A DNA stretch of 49,697 nt, taken from positions 1 through 49,697 of the forward strand of contig JAFIGU010000121.1 in NCBI GenBank assembly GCA_017849555.1, in the 5' to 3' direction. Under the pieces are notes generated by a model. That model made no database searches and was not told where the DNA came from. It worked only from the letters and a program-made list of their open reading frames with translations. Made by a program: the position numbers and the translations under genes. This stretch comes from Sphingomonas sp. Lineage in GTDB: Bacteria; Pseudomonadota; Alphaproteobacteria; Sphingomonadales; Sphingomonadaceae. Positions 24,135-32,936 of the stretch are shown in pieces; the first letter of the stretch is position 1, and each line of letters begins with the position of its first letter.

Positions 24135-25745
24135 CTAGCGCCGGAACAGCCCGCCGAGTACCCCGCGCACCACGCTGCCGATAATCCCGCCGCCCGACGA
24201 CGACCGGCTGCTCCCGCCGAACACCTGTTTGCCAATCTCATTGGCGACCTGCCGCCCGATCGACGAACTCGCCGCGCGGGTGGCGGAGGTGATCGCCTTG
24301 TTCCACGGCGAATTGGCCGCCTCGCGCTCGGCGGCGATGCGCGCGCGTTCGGCTTCCTTCGCCGCCTGCGCATCCTGCTTGGCCTGTAGCGCCGCGGCCT
24401 TTTCGGCATCGTCCTGCGCGCGCGCGGCGGCCGCAGCGGCGGCGGCTTCGGCGGTCTTGGCGGCGAGCAGTTCGTGCGCCGATTCGCGGTTGACCAACGT
24501 GTCGTATTTCGCGCCGACCGCGTCGGTCTCGACCAGCACCTTGCGCTCGTCGGGGGTGATCGGGCCGACCCGGCTCGCCGGCGGGCGGATCAAGGTACGC
24601 TCGACCGGGGAGGGCGCGCCGTCGGGCTGGAGCAGCGAGACGAGCGCCTCGCCCACCTTCAGCTCGGTGATCGCGGTGGCGACATCGACCCCTGGGTTGG
24701 CGCGGAAAGTCTGCGCCGCCGATTTCACCGCCGCCTGATCGCGCGGGGTGAAGGCGCGCAACGCGTGCTGGACGCGGTTGCCGAGCTGCCCGGCGATCGT
24801 ATCGGGGACGTCGATCGGGTTCTGGGTGATGAAATAGACCCCGACGCCCTTCGACCGGATCAGCCGCACGACCTGTTCGACCTTGTCGAGCAGCGCCTTG
24901 GGCGCCTCGTCGAACAGCAGATGCGCCTCGTCGAAGAAGAAGCACAATTTGGGTTTGTCGGGATCGCCGACCTCGGGGAGATGCTCGAACAATTCGCTCA
25001 TCAGCCACAACAGGAAGGTCGAATAGAGCTTCGGGCTCGCCATCAATTTATCGGCGGCGAGGATGTTGACGATGCCGCGCCCCTTGTCGTCGGTGCGTAG
25101 AAAATCGTCCATGTCGAGCGCGGGTTCGCCGAAGAAATGCTCAGCCCCCTGGCTGCGCAGCTGGAGCAGCGAGCGCTGGATCGCGCCGACCGATTGCTTG
25201 GAGACATTGCCGTAGGTGGTGGTCAGCTCGTCGGCGCGCTCGGCACAATTGGCGAGCATCGACTGCAGATCGTCGAGGTCGAGCAGCAGCAGCCCTTCCT
25301 TGTCGGCGACGTGGAAGGCGATCGTCAGCACGCCCTCCTGCACCTCGTTCAGGTCCATCAGCCGCGCGAGCAGCAGCGGCCCCATCTCGCTGACAGTGGT
25401 GCGGATGGCATGACCCTGCTCGCCGTAGAGATCCCAGAATTGCACCGGATTGTCGGCATAATGCCAGTCGGTCAGCCCGATCTCGGCGGCGCGCTGGGCG
25501 AACGCCTCGTGGGTCTTGGCTTGCGGCGATCCGGCCATCGCGATCCCGGCGAGATCGCCCTTCACGTCGGCGACGAAGCACGGGATGCCTTGCGCCGACA
25601 GCCCCTCGATGATGCCCTGGATCGTCACCGTCTTGCCGGTGCCGGTGGCGCCCGCGATCAGCCCGTGGCGGTTGGCGCGCTTCAATTGCATTACCTGCGG
25701 GTTCGCGCCCCCACTGCCGGCGCCGATCAATATGCCGTCGGTCAT
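24135..25745 (-). CDS. DUF853/HerA-like ATPase (YjgR family)
   Basis: A 536-residue HerA/VirD4-type P-loop ATPase. Walker A GATGTGKT is at residues 32-39, followed by FVADVKGDLAGIAMAGSPQA. Walker B is KLCFFFDEAHLLFDEAPKAL, with the sensor-like VYFITQNPIDVPDTI. The last ~150 residues are an alanine-rich coiled coil (AAKTAEAAAAAAAARAQDDA) and a glycine/serine tail (GGSSRSSSGGGIIGS). Members resemble DNA-translocating ATPases but the cellular role is unclear. The ATG at 25745 follows GGGAG. It is a single gene with the DegP-type protease gene downstream of its promoter region on the same strand. Confidence 0.88.
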   Translation of the reverse strand: MTDGILIGAGSGGANPQVMQLKRANRHGLIAGATGTGKTVTIQGIIEGLSAQGIPCFVADVKGDLAGIAMAGSPQAKTHEAFAQRAAEIGLTDWHYADNPVQFWDLYGEQGHAIRTTVSEMGPLLLARLMDLNEVQEGVLTIAFHVADKEGLLLLDLDDLQSMLANCAERADELTTTYGNVSKQSVGAIQRSLLQLRSQGAEHFFGEPALDMDDFLRTDDKGRGIVNILAADKLMASPKLYSTFLLWLMSELFEHLPEVGDPDKPKLCFFFDEAHLLFDEAPKALLDKVEQVVRLIRSKGVGVYFITQNPIDVPDTIAGQLGNRVQHALRAFTPRDQAAVKSAAQTFRANPGVDVATAITELKVGEALVSLLQPDGAPSPVERTLIRPPASRVGPITPDERKVLVETDAVGAKYDTLVNRESAHELLAAKTAEAAAAAAAARAQDDAEKAAALQAKQDAQAAKEAERARIAAEREAANSPWNKAITSATRAASSSIGRQVANEIGKQVFGGSSRSSSGGGIIGSVVRGVLGGLFRR

Positions 25746-25926
25746 GCTCACTCCCGGGAAAACCAGTGCTGGGAAAAGACTATAGCATTGGACGAGAAAT
25801 ATAAGCCGTTTGCGCGGGCCGCGATCGGGATTCTGCAACCCCCGTCGTCCTGGCCCTGGCCACCGGAGGTAAGTGCAAGGCGAGAGATTCTGACGCGCCG
25901 TCTGTTGGCGCGAGATTTCCTCTCCG
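25746..25926. other. Non-coding stretch upstream of the DUF853 gene
   Basis: Part of a ~430-base gap (25746-26174). A TATAGT at 25779-25784 on the minus strand could be the -10 of the DUF853 gene, but no good -35 is seen. The rest has no convincing coding frame. Beyond it lie the class B copy, the half-repeat and the terminator of the protease gene, listed separately. Confidence 0.5.
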
Positions 25927-26005
25927 CCGTTCGGCCTGGGCTTGTCGAACGGCGTCCCGCCGCCCGAGCGTTGGGGCCGCCCTTCGACAGGCTCAGGGCG
26001 AACGG
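25927..26005. repeat. Diverged class B hairpin element
   Basis: The left end CCGTTCGGCCTGGGCTTGTC and the right end GACAGGCTCAGGGCGAACGG match the outer arms of the elements at 14132 and 20723. The middle (GTCCCGCCGCCCGAGCGTTGG) is different. It is thus an older or recombined member of the family. Confidence 0.75.
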
Positions 26006-26042
26006 AAGATGTTGCGCACGATGGACCCCGGCTCAAGCATGT

Positions 26043-26074
26043 CCTGAGCGCCTGCCGTGGCAGGCAGTCGAAGG
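26043..26074. repeat. Half class B repeat interrupted by a small palindrome
   Basis: CCTGAGC and TCGAAGG, contiguous (CCTGAGCCTGTCGAAGG) in the intact class B element at 20723, are here separated by the 18-base palindrome GCCTGCCGTGGCAGGCAG. Confidence 0.6.
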
Positions 26075-26116
26075 GGCCAGGGTGACGGGCAGGCCTGCCG
26101 CTCGCCCGCCCCAAAC

Positions 26117-26152
26117 GAAAAGGGCGCCGCGCGGTGGGTCCGCGCGACGCCC
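26117..26152 (-). terminator. Rho-independent terminator of the DegP/DegQ gene
   Basis: On the minus strand, a 13-pair GC-rich stem (GGGCGTCGCGCGG / CCGCGCGGCGCCC, one mismatch) with a 5-base loop is followed by TTTTC. It begins 22 bases after the protease stop codon. This is the clearest intrinsic terminator in the window. Confidence 0.85.
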
Positions 26153-26174
26153 TCTCATCCGTTTGAACCCCGGA

Positions 26175-27722
26175 TTACTTGATCTTGACCGCGATGAACG
26201 CGCCGGGGTTGCGCCCGCGCACGACCATCAGCAGCACCTGCGGCCGCCCGGCGGCCTTCGCCGCCTGCACCCCGCGCGCCAGATCGGCGGCGGTGCGCAC
26301 CGGCGTGCCGTTGATCGCCGAGACCACGTCGCCGCGGCGCAGCTTCTGCCCCGCGTCGCTCGACGGATCGACCTGGCTGATGACCACGCCCTGCACGGTC
26401 GAATCGACCCCGATCTGCCGCGCGATCGCCGCGGTGAGCGGCTGAACGGTGAGGCCGATCGCGTTGGACGGCGCCTGCTGCTGCTGGCCCGACTGATCGT
26501 CGTCGTCATCGGCCGAGAAATCGTCCCCGCTGCCGCTGGTGGCGGCGAGCTGGTCCTCCGGCGGGCGCGTCGCGACGGTGACATTGGCCGAGGTCGGCTT
26601 GCCGTCGCGGATGATGTCGAGCCGCGCGGTCGAGCCGGGGGTGACGCTGGCGATGAGGTAGGACAAGGTGTTGTCCGGGGTCACCGCGGTGCCGTTGACC
26701 TTGGTCACCACGTCGCCGGCGCGGAGCCCGGCCTTGGCCGCCGGGCCGTTCGGCTCGACGCGGCCGATGATCTCGCCCGAATTCTTGGGCAGCCCCAATG
26801 CGGCGGCGATATCGTCGGTCACCGGCTGGATGCCGACGCCGAGATAGCCGCGCTTGACCGTGCCGCCCTTCATCAGCGTATCGATGATCGGTCTCGCTTC
26901 CTCCGCCGGAATCGCAAACCCGATGCCGATATTGCCGCCGGACTGCGAGAAGATCTGCGAATTGATGCCGATCACATTGCCGTTCATGTCGAACATCGGG
27001 CCGCCCGAATTGCCCTGGTTGATCGACGCGTCGGTCTGGATGAAGCGATCGTTGGCGCCCTGCCCGGTGACGCGGTGGACGGCGGAGATGATCCCCGCGG
27101 TGACGGTGCCGCCGAGCCCGAAGGGATTGCCGATCGCAATCACCCAGTCGCCGACCCGGGCATGCGCCGAATCGCCCCAGCGGACGAACGGCAGCGGGCC
27201 GGGGGCGTTGATCTTGAGCAATGCGAGGTCGGACGCGGTGTCGCGGCCGATCAGCTTGGCGACATATTCCTTGCGATCGGGCAGCGTCACGCGGATCGAG
27301 GTGACCACCGCGCCGCGCATTCCCGCGGCGACGACGTGATTGTTGGTGACGATATAGCCGTCGGGCGAGATGATGAAGCCCGAGCCGAGTGACTGCGCCT
27401 CGCGCGTCACCGGCGCGCCGCCGCGGCCACCGCCGCCGAACTGGCCGAACAGATCGCCGAACGGCGTGCCTGCGAAGGGATTGGTCGGCTGCTGGAGCGT
27501 GACCTTCTGATCGGTGGAGATATTGACTACCGCCGGCTGGAGCCGCGCGACCATGTCGGCGAAGCTCATCGGTGCGCCGGCGCGCGGCGCGGTGGCGGTG
27601 ATTGCGCCCGGCTCGTTCTGCGCCTGCTGCGCGATCGCGGGGCGCTGCAGCGTCAGCGAGGCGGCAGTGCCGCCGAGGAGGAGGGCGCCAGTAAGGGCGT
27701 AAGCGTAGCGCACGGTCTTCAT
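26175..27722 (-). CDS. DegP/DegQ-family periplasmic serine protease
   Basis: A 515-residue HtrA-type protease with a signal peptide (TVRYAYALTGALLLGGTAAS, cleavage near residue 32). The catalytic triad is His129 (TNNHVVAAG), Asp165 (DTASDLALLK) and Ser239 (INQGNSGGPMF). Two PDZ domains follow (RGYLGVGIQPV onward, and from ~residue 415, after an acidic DDFSADDDDDQSGQQQQ linker). It degrades or refolds damaged envelope proteins. The ATG at 27722 is preceded by GAGAGGAAC. It lies just downstream of hflK-hflC on the same strand, a common arrangement in proteobacteria. Whether it is DegP or DegQ cannot be fixed from sequence alone. Confidence 0.94.
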   Translation of the reverse strand: MKTVRYAYALTGALLLGGTAASLTLQRPAIAQQAQNEPGAITATAPRAGAPMSFADMVARLQPAVVNISTDQKVTLQQPTNPFAGTPFGDLFGQFGGGGRGGAPVTREAQSLGSGFIISPDGYIVTNNHVVAAGMRGAVVTSIRVTLPDRKEYVAKLIGRDTASDLALLKINAPGPLPFVRWGDSAHARVGDWVIAIGNPFGLGGTVTAGIISAVHRVTGQGANDRFIQTDASINQGNSGGPMFDMNGNVIGINSQIFSQSGGNIGIGFAIPAEEARPIIDTLMKGGTVKRGYLGVGIQPVTDDIAAALGLPKNSGEIIGRVEPNGPAAKAGLRAGDVVTKVNGTAVTPDNTLSYLIASVTPGSTARLDIIRDGKPTSANVTVATRPPEDQLAATSGSGDDFSADDDDDQSGQQQQAPSNAIGLTVQPLTAAIARQIGVDSTVQGVVISQVDPSSDAGQKLRRGDVVSAINGTPVRTAADLARGVQAAKAAGRPQVLLMVVRGRNPGAFIAVKIK

Positions 27723-27804
27723 GTTCCTCTCAATCACCCGGCATCGGCCGGGCGCGTTTCAATGGCCTTTCGCCGATGAACGACGATTGAATATGAACGA
27801 TCCG

Positions 27805-27836
27805 AAAGCTGGGCGGTTTTTCGGCGCCCGCCCAGC
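27805..27836 (-). terminator. Probable terminator after hflC
   Basis: A 9-pair stem GCTGGGCGG/CCGCCCAGC with an 11-base loop lies just downstream of hflC on the minus strand and is followed by a short TTT. The weak T-run makes partial read-through into the protease gene possible. Confidence 0.55.
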
Positions 27837-27844
27837 CTGCCGGA

Positions 27845-28717
27845 TCATTTCCCGCGACCTTCGAATTCCTTCAGATAGGCGTTGTCGCGTGACATCAGGA
27901 TCGTCGTCGCGCCTTCGGGTGAAGGCCCGCCGTCCGCCCCGAAGGTATGACGATAGGACTGCATGGCACGATAGAAGTTATAGAAATCGGCATCCTTGCT
28001 GAACGCGTCGGCATAGACGCGCGCCGCGGTGGCATCGGCCTCGGCGCGGACGATCTGCGCCTGTTTCTGCCCCTGCGCACGGATCGTGTTCGCCTCCTGC
28101 TGGCGCGCGGTGCGCATCGATTGCAGCGCACTTTCGAGCGGGCTGCCCTCGGGCAGATCGGCGTGCTTGATCCGCACGTCGACGATCTGGACGCCATATT
28201 GCTTGGCATTGCGCTGGAGCGAATCCTGGATCGCGTCCATCACCTTGCCGCGCTCGGGCGTCAGCAGCGAGGAGAAGGGCACCTTGCCCAGCTCGTTGCG
28301 CAGCGCATTGCCGAGCAGCGGGCGGAGCTGATCGGCGACTCGCTCCTCAGTGGCGGAGGTCGAGCCGGTCGAGGTCACCGCCTTCAGCGGATCGACGATG
28401 CGGAAACGCGCGAAGGCGTCGACGTTGAGCCGCAGCTGATCGGTCGACAGCACGAGCGTATTGTCGAGATCGGCGTCGAGCACGCGCTTGTCGACCCACA
28501 CGATCTTGTCGATGAACGGGATGCGCATGATCACCCCGGCGCCGGTGCGGCCGATCACTTGCCCCGGCTGCCATTGGTTGATCGTCGTCACCGGATTTTC
28601 GAAGCGCAGGATCACCGCCTGCTTGGTTTCGGGGACGATCGCGAAGGTCGCGGCGGCGACGATCGCCACCCCCAGCGCCGCGAAGCCGATCGTCACGGGG
28701 TTACGCAACACGTTCAT
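27845..28717 (-). CDS. hflC: Protease modulator HflC (SPFH/prohibitin family)
   Basis: A 290-residue inner-membrane SPFH protein with one N-terminal transmembrane segment (VTIGFAALGVAIVAAATFAI). The band-7 domain follows: ETKQAVILRFENPV, AGVIMRIPFIDKIVWVDKRV and LDNTLVLSTDQLRLNVDAFA. The C-terminal alanine/glutamate-rich helix (AEADATAARVYADAFSKDAD, FYNFYRAMQSYRHTF) is typical of HflC. With HflK it forms the large cage around the FtsH protease. The ATG overlaps the hflK stop by four bases. Confidence 0.95.
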   Translation of the reverse strand: MNVLRNPVTIGFAALGVAIVAAATFAIVPETKQAVILRFENPVTTINQWQPGQVIGRTGAGVIMRIPFIDKIVWVDKRVLDADLDNTLVLSTDQLRLNVDAFARFRIVDPLKAVTSTGSTSATEERVADQLRPLLGNALRNELGKVPFSSLLTPERGKVMDAIQDSLQRNAKQYGVQIVDVRIKHADLPEGSPLESALQSMRTARQQEANTIRAQGQKQAQIVRAEADATAARVYADAFSKDADFYNFYRAMQSYRHTFGADGGPSPEGATTILMSRDNAYLKEFEGRGK

Positions 28718-29778
28718 TTCTGCGCTCCCTGCGCCTGCTGTTGCGGCGCGGGTTGCCCGGCCTGGACGTCGGGCAGCTTGCGCATCTTGTCGAGCGGCAG
28801 CCACGGCGAGACGCCGGGGGTTTCCACGATCACCTTGTCGGTCTTGGCGAGCACCGCCTCCATCGTCTCGTAATACATGCGGCGGCGGGTCACCTCTGGC
28901 GCAAGCTTATATTGTTCGTAGACCTTGTCGAATGCAGCGGCCTCGCCCTGCGCATGCGCGATGATCTGCTGTGAATAGGAACGCGCATTGTTGAGATTGG
29001 CGACCGCTTCCTGCTGCGCGGCGGTGACGGCGTTGAAATCGTCGACCAGGCTGGCGGGGGCGGAGGCCTGCTTGATCGACACGCCCTGAACGCGCACCCC
29101 GGCCTGATAATCGTCGAGCACCTGCTGCATCGCGCGGGTGACGCGCGCCTCGATCTGGGTGCGGCCGGCGCCGATCGCGTCGTTGAGCGTCGTCGTCGCG
29201 ACCACCGCGCGCATCGCGCTTTCGGCGGTGGCGCGGACGGTTTCCTCGGGATCCTTGATCTCGAATACGAAGTCGCGCGGATTTTCCACCCGCCAGCGCA
29301 CCGTATAGGCAAGGTCGATGATGTTGCGATCGCCGGTGAGGACGTTCTCGCCGCCCTCGCGCGGGAAATCGTCGTTGCGCACCTGCTCGACGTCGACCTT
29401 CTCCACATCGACGATCGGCGCGGGGAGGGTCAGGCGGATGCCCGGTTCGAGGATTCCCGAATAGCGCCCGAAATAGGTGACGACCCCGCGCTGCTGCGGC
29501 CCGATCTGGTGGATCGAGGTGAACAGCACCCACGCCGCGACGATCAGCCCGACGCCGATCAGCCACAGGTTGCGCGCGTTGATCCCGGCCGGGAGCTGCG
29601 GCCCGCCGCCGTTGCCGCCGCCGCCATAGCTGCCGCGCGCCCGCTTGAGGAATTCGTCGAGCGCGGTCGGCCGCTGCCCGGTCTTGCGTCCGCCCGGCGG
29701 GACCGCCCAGGGATTGCGCGGCCCGCTCTTGTCGTCGTCGCCGCCCGAGCCCCACGGGCCGCCGGGTGTTTCGTTCAT
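28714..29778 (-). CDS. hflK: Protease modulator HflK (SPFH/prohibitin family)
   Basis: A 354-residue partner of HflC. A glycine/proline-rich N-terminus (NETPGGPWGSGGDDDKSGPR) leads to one transmembrane segment (LWLIGVGLIVAAWVLFTSIH) and the band-7 domain (IGPQQRGVVTYFGRYSGILE, DRNIIDLAYTVRWRVENPRD). A helical stalk (QEAVANLNNARSYSQQIIAH, AQGEAAAFDKVYEQYKLAPE) follows. The start at 29778 gives the usual MNETPGG; an ATG at 29820 is in frame, but TATAAGGGAGGA lies directly before it and may be the promoter -10. It is divergent from mrp. Confidence 0.92.
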   Translation of the reverse strand: MNETPGGPWGSGGDDDKSGPRNPWAVPPGGRKTGQRPTALDEFLKRARGSYGGGGNGGGPQLPAGINARNLWLIGVGLIVAAWVLFTSIHQIGPQQRGVVTYFGRYSGILEPGIRLTLPAPIVDVEKVDVEQVRNDDFPREGGENVLTGDRNIIDLAYTVRWRVENPRDFVFEIKDPEETVRATAESAMRAVVATTTLNDAIGAGRTQIEARVTRAMQQVLDDYQAGVRVQGVSIKQASAPASLVDDFNAVTAAQQEAVANLNNARSYSQQIIAHAQGEAAAFDKVYEQYKLAPEVTRRRMYYETMEAVLAKTDKVIVETPGVSPWLPLDKMRKLPDVQAGQPAPQQQAQGAQK

Positions 29779-29889
29779 CAGGATGGAGGGGCGCCTGAAC
29801 CAGCGCGGCAAGGTGATCATTCCTCCCTTATAGGAAGGGTATTCACGAAAAACAGTGCCAAGCGCGCACTTCATCCGTATCGCGGCGCA

Positions 29890-30861
29890 ATGGACGAGCA
29901 AGATGTGAAGAATGCGGTGGCCGCGGTCGCCGGCGCGCGCGCCACGGTGAAGGTCGACGGCGCGCGGATCGGGGTGGTGGTCGACGCCACCGGGCTGGAC
30001 GCCAAGGCGCGCGATGCGCTGGAGGCGGCGGTGACGATGGCGGCGAGCGCGCCGGGGCGCGAGGTGCGCGTGGTGGTTACCGCCGAACGTCCGCGCCGCC
30101 GCACGATCGCGGTGGCGAGCGGCAAGGGCGGGGTCGGCAAATCGACCGTCTCGGCCAATCTCGCGATCGCATTGTCGCACATCGGGCGGCGCGTCGGGCT
30201 GGTCGATGCCGATATCTACGGCCCGTCGCAGCCGCGGCTGCTCGGGGTCGAAGGGACGCGGCCCGAGGCGAAGGACAAGGTGCTGCTGCCGGTCCAGACC
30301 CCGTTCGGCGTGCCCTTGCTGTCGATGGGGCAGCTCGTCGCGCCGGGCAAGGCGATCGCGTGGCGCGGGCCGATGACCGCGGGCGCTTTGGGGCAATTGA
30401 TGGATGCCGAATGGGGCGTCGCCGACACGCTGGTCGTCGATCTGCCGCCGGGTACGGGCGACGTCCAGCTGACGATGATCCAGAAGCATCGTCCGGCGGG
30501 CGCGGTGATCGTCTGCACCCCGCAGGATCTGGCGCTGATCGACGCCACCCGCGCTATCGACCTGTTCGAGCAGGCCGGGGTGCCGATCATCGGGGTGATC
30601 GAGAATATGGCGGGCTATGCCTGCCCGCATTGCGGCGAGGTTTCCGATCCCTTCGGTTGCGGCGGGGCGGAGGCGGCGGCCAAGGCGCGCGGGGTGCCGT
30701 TCCTCGGGCGGGTGCCGCTCGACATCGCGATCCGCCGCGCGTCGGACGCCGGCGATCCACCCGCCGCCGATCCCGCCGACCGCACATTCCGTCCCATTGC
30801 GGAACAGGTGGTGCGATGGCTCGAAGGCGGCGCGGAAACCCCGGGCGGCGTGGAACGTTGA
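29890..30861 (+). CDS. Mrp/ApbC-family Fe-S carrier P-loop ATPase
   Basis: A 323-residue Mrp/NBP35-type protein. A short N-terminal DUF59-like segment is followed by the deviant Walker A motif GKGGVGKST at 78-86 and VGLVDADIYGPSQPRLLG. LVVDLPPGTGDVQLTMIQ, and the cluster-binding C245-x2-C248 in GYACPHCGEVSDPFG, complete the family pattern. It carries [4Fe-4S] clusters to target proteins in the cytosol and works with the SUF system encoded at the other end of the window (inference). The ATG at 29890 is used because the upstream frame overlaps hflK. Confidence 0.93.
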   Translation: MDEQDVKNAVAAVAGARATVKVDGARIGVVVDATGLDAKARDALEAAVTMAASAPGREVRVVVTAERPRRRTIAVASGKGGVGKSTVSANLAIALSHIGRRVGLVDADIYGPSQPRLLGVEGTRPEAKDKVLLPVQTPFGVPLLSMGQLVAPGKAIAWRGPMTAGALGQLMDAEWGVADTLVVDLPPGTGDVQLTMIQKHRPAGAVIVCTPQDLALIDATRAIDLFEQAGVPIIGVIENMAGYACPHCGEVSDPFGCGGAEAAAKARGVPFLGRVPLDIAIRRASDAGDPPAADPADRTFRPIAEQVVRWLEGGAETPGGVER

Positions 30862-30973
30862 TATTCCACCGGTCGTGCTGGCGCCTCGCGCGTCGGCACG
30901 AGCGGACCAGTTTCGAATCCTTCGCTCCGGGTTAAGAGACGTCATACAAAGGGTTTAGAAAAGGAGGCGTTTC

Positions 30974-31402
30974 TTGCCGTTGAGCGATCCCGCCGCGATC
31001 AAGGCATTGCTGGAGGAAACGCGCACGATCGCGATGATCGGCGCGTCGGATCGGCCGAACCGCCCGTCTTATGGCGTGATGGCGCGGCTTCAGCAGCACG
31101 GCTATCGCGTCACCCCGGTAAATCCGCAGATCACCGGGGAGCATGTCCACGGCGAATATGTCTTCCGCGAGCTGGCGCAGATCGGCGAGCCGATCGATAT
31201 GGTCGATATCTTCCGCCGCTCGGACGCCGCCGGCGAAGCGGTGGATGCGGCGATCGCCTGCGGCGCCAAGGCGGTATGGCTGCAGCTCGGCGTGATCGAC
31301 GAAGCGGCCGCGGCGCGCGCCGAAGCCGCCGGGCTCAAGGTGGTGATGGATCGCTGCCCGGCGATCGAAATCCCCCGGCTCGGCGTCGCACCGATCGGAT
31401 AG
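30974..31402 (+). CDS. CoA-binding protein (Rossmann fold)
   Basis: A 142-residue single-domain CoA-binding protein: IAMIGASDRPNRPSYGVMAR, VTPVNPQITGEHVHGEYVFR, EPIDMVDIFRRSDAAGEAVD, AVWLQLGVIDEAAAARAEAA and VMDRCPAIEIPRL are the family motifs, including the C-terminal D-R-C-P. The function of these small stand-alone proteins is unknown. The TTG start is fixed by AAGGAGG seven bases upstream (30961-30967). Confidence 0.9.
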   Translation: MPLSDPAAIKALLEETRTIAMIGASDRPNRPSYGVMARLQQHGYRVTPVNPQITGEHVHGEYVFRELAQIGEPIDMVDIFRRSDAAGEAVDAAIACGAKAVWLQLGVIDEAAAARAEAAGLKVVMDRCPAIEIPRLGVAPIG

Positions 31403-31418
31403 GTCCTCGCCACGCTCG

Positions 31419-31452
31419 CTTCTCCTCTTCCTTGAACAAGCGAGGGGAGAAG
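31419..31452. repeat. Degenerate class A hairpin
   Basis: CTTCTCCTCTTCCTTGAACA followed by AGCGAGGGGAGAAG keeps the TTGAACAAG loop and part of the CCTCCC/GGGAGG stem seen in other class A copies. It lies between the CoA-binding gene and dctA. Confidence 0.55.
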
Positions 31453-31535
31453 GGAGAAAAGGGCGAGCAAGAGGAGGATTCCTCTCGGCCCGACTTGCGC
31501 ATAAGAAGCGCGGATACGGGCAAGGGAGGGACGGG

Positions 31536-32819
31536 GTGATCGCAATACCGGAACGGGCGCCGCCGGTGCGGCGGCGGTGGTATGCGCATCTCTATCTGCA
31601 GGTGCTGGTGGCGATCGCCGCCGGGGTGACGCTTGGGCATTTCTGGCCCGAAACCGGCGCGGCGATGAAGCCGCTCGGCGACGGGTTCATCAAATTGGTC
31701 AAGATGATCATCGCCCCGGTGATCTTCCTCACGATCGTCACCGGGATCGCCGGGATGCGCGATCTGCGCGCGGTGGGGCGGGTCGCGGGGCGCGCCTTCG
31801 CCTATTTTCTCACCTTTTCCACCCTCGCGCTGATCGTCGGGCTGATCGTCGCCAATGTCGTCCGCCCCGGCGCGGGGCTGCATATCGATCCCGCGACGCT
31901 CGATAGCGCCAAGGTCGCCGATTATGCCGCCAAGGCGCATGAGACGAGCGTCACCGGCTTTCTGATGGGGGTGATCCCCGACAGTTTCCTGTCCGCTTTG
32001 GCCTCGGGCGATATCCTCCAGACATTGTTCGTCGCGATCCTGTTCGGAATCGGGCTGGCGACGATCGGCGAGCGCGGCGAGCGCGTCGTCTCGCTGCTCG
32101 AGGACGTCTCGGCGGCGGTGTTCCGCATCGTCGCGATCCTGATGAAGGCGGCGCCGGTCGGCGCGTTCGGCGCGATGGCGTTCACGATCGGCAAATATGG
32201 CGTCGGGACGCTTGCCAATCTCGCCTTTCTGGTCGGCGCCTTCTACCTCACCTCGCTCTTGTTCGTGCTGGTGGTGCTCGGCGCAGTCGCGCGATTGTGC
32301 GGCTTCTCGATCCTGCGGCTGATCGCCTATCTCAAGGCCGAGCTACTGCTGGTACTCGGCACCTCCTCGTCGGAAAGCGCGCTGCCGCTGCTGATCGAGA
32401 AGATGGAGCGCGCCGGCTGCCCCAAATCGGTCGTCGGGCTGGTCGTGCCGACGGGGTATAGCTTCAACCTAGACGGCACCAATATCTATATGACGCTGGC
32501 GGCGCTGTTCATCGCACAGGCGCTCGATGTGCATTTGACGCTGGGGCAGGAATTGCTGCTGCTCGGCGTCGCGATGCTGTCGTCGAAGGGCGCCGCGGGG
32601 GTGACCGGGGCGGGGTTCATCACGCTCGCCGCGACGCTCTCAATCGTCCCCTCGGTGCCGGTCGCGGGGATGGCGCTGATCCTCGGGGTCGATCGCTTCA
32701 TGAGCGAATGCCGCAGCCTGACCAATTTCATCGGCAATGCCGTCGCGACCGTGGTGGTGTCGCGCTGGGAGGGCAAGCTGGATCATGCCGCGCTCGATGC
32801 GGCGTTGGGGAAAGTTTAG
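31536..32819 (+). CDS. dctA: C4-dicarboxylate/proton symporter of the DctA family
   Basis: A 427-residue inner-membrane DAACS-family carrier for succinate, fumarate and malate. Hydrophobic segments run throughout, starting with LYLQVLVAIAAGVTLGHFWP. The substrate-binding signatures are present: the serine-rich LVLGTSSSESALPLLIEKME, VVPTGYSFNLDGTNIYMTLA, LSSKGAAGVTGAGFITLAAT and DRFMSECRSLTNFIGNAVAT. The GTG at 31536 follows AGGGAGGGACGG. The gene is monocistronic between two repeat elements. Confidence 0.93.
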   Translation: MIAIPERAPPVRRRWYAHLYLQVLVAIAAGVTLGHFWPETGAAMKPLGDGFIKLVKMIIAPVIFLTIVTGIAGMRDLRAVGRVAGRAFAYFLTFSTLALIVGLIVANVVRPGAGLHIDPATLDSAKVADYAAKAHETSVTGFLMGVIPDSFLSALASGDILQTLFVAILFGIGLATIGERGERVVSLLEDVSAAVFRIVAILMKAAPVGAFGAMAFTIGKYGVGTLANLAFLVGAFYLTSLLFVLVVLGAVARLCGFSILRLIAYLKAELLLVLGTSSSESALPLLIEKMERAGCPKSVVGLVVPTGYSFNLDGTNIYMTLAALFIAQALDVHLTLGQELLLLGVAMLSSKGAAGVTGAGFITLAATLSIVPSVPVAGMALILGVDRFMSECRSLTNFIGNAVATVVVSRWEGKLDHAALDAALGKV

Positions 32820-32830
32820 CCCTTCTTCAC

Positions 32831-32914
32831 CGTCATGCCGGGCTCGACCCGGCATCCAGGGTCACAAGGGATGTCGTGCGCGGCTCTGGATGCCGGATCA
32901 AGTCCGGCATGACG
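32831..32914. repeat. Class E palindromic repeat pair (CGTCATGCCGGGC type)
   Basis: CGTCATGCCGGGCTCGACCC with GGCATCCAG on the left is inverted as CTGGATGCCGGATCAAGTCC with GGCATGACG on the right, about 30 bases apart. It fills the gap between convergent dctA and tyrS and may work as a two-way stop. Confidence 0.85.
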
Positions 32915-32936
32915 AGCATAAAGAGCGGCGGCCCCG

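Noticed and set aside
25137..27392. A 751-residue plus-strand frame opposite the DUF853 and DegP/DegQ genes
   Set aside because: High GC keeps the antisense frame open; the minus strand encodes complete, motif-bearing proteins here.
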